From Wuchereria bancrofti (taxonomy: Eukaryota > Nematoda > Chromadorea > Rhabditida > Onchocercidae): a stretch of DNA of 64,000 bases. A program made the translations under genes and the position numbers. The stretch is taken from the NCBI GenBank assembly GCA_005281725.1, contig SSBO01000007.1, forward strand, positions 5,917,126 through 5,981,125, in the 5' to 3' direction. Shown here piece by piece: positions 63,950-64,000 of the stretch (position 1 is the stretch's first letter; every line of letters begins with the position of its first letter). The notes under the pieces are model-generated. The model did no database searches and had not been told where the DNA came from. It saw only the letters and a program-made list of their open reading frames with translations.

Positions 63950-64000
63950 TACATGTGTATGTATGTATGTGTGTGTATGTATGTATGCGTGTATGTGTGT
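63950..64000. repeat. TATG/TG microsatellite at the right edge
   Basis: GTATG and TG units continue to the end of the window. Confidence 0.9.

Noticed and set aside
1..64000. tRNA genes, CRISPR arrays and autonomous transposons
   Set aside because: No GGTTCGAATCC-type B box with a matching cloverleaf, no spacer-repeat array and no transposase or reverse-transcriptase frame was seen. A by-eye search can miss small RNAs.

Overview
The window is an extremely AT-rich metazoan nuclear segment (roughly one fifth G+C by eye). It is full of homopolymers, di- to hexanucleotide microsatellites and short tandem arrays, with small exons scattered in long non-coding DNA. Introns begin GT (mostly GTAAG/GTATG/GTAAA) and end in T-rich CAG or TAG. 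Both recognisable genes have a 3' splice site just upstream of the start codon, as expected for cis- or trans-spliced leader acceptors. Together with the base composition this suggests a nematode, but the assignment is an inference; another AT-rich invertebrate is possible. There are no bacterial-style operons, and I found no tRNA, rRNA, transposase, reverse transcriptase or CRISPR array.

Left end (1-3969, minus strand): the 5' half of a ceramide-transfer-protein (CERT/STARD11) gene. A start-containing exon is followed by two exons encoding a complete PH domain and one exon encoding the CERT-type middle coiled coil. The gene runs leftwards out of the window, so the START lipid-transfer domain is not visible. 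One linker exon could not be placed.

3970-35708: about 31.7 kb in which I can support no gene. It holds microsatellites, a 94-bp array, ~175-bp and ~140-bp arrays, a 42-bp x 4 minisatellite, a nearly identical ~0.55-kb direct duplication split by a single N (probably an assembly artefact), and a (GAAT)n array around a 404-base gap.

35709-47144 (minus strand): an eight-exon ankyrin-repeat gene of the SOWAH (sosondowah) type. All eight exons join in one open frame to a predicted 280-residue protein. Introns include one of 6.0 kb that contains a G+C-rich island and a strong hairpin. The last exon is tentative.

47145-64000: mostly non-coding sequence with several G+C-elevated islands. Three have short minus-strand, stop-terminated frames that could be terminal exons of unrecognised genes (48431-48513, 50513-50608, 54415-54531). 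It also holds perfect palindromes, a 5-copy 87-bp minisatellite open on both strands, a large ACAT microsatellite and an 11-base gap.

The two named genes have no obvious functional link. One is a cytosolic ceramide carrier between ER and Golgi; the other is an ankyrin adaptor of poorly known function. I did not find a convincing new biological system. The most useful items are the exon structures of the two genes, the probable false duplication, the 87-bp array and the intronic hairpin and islands.
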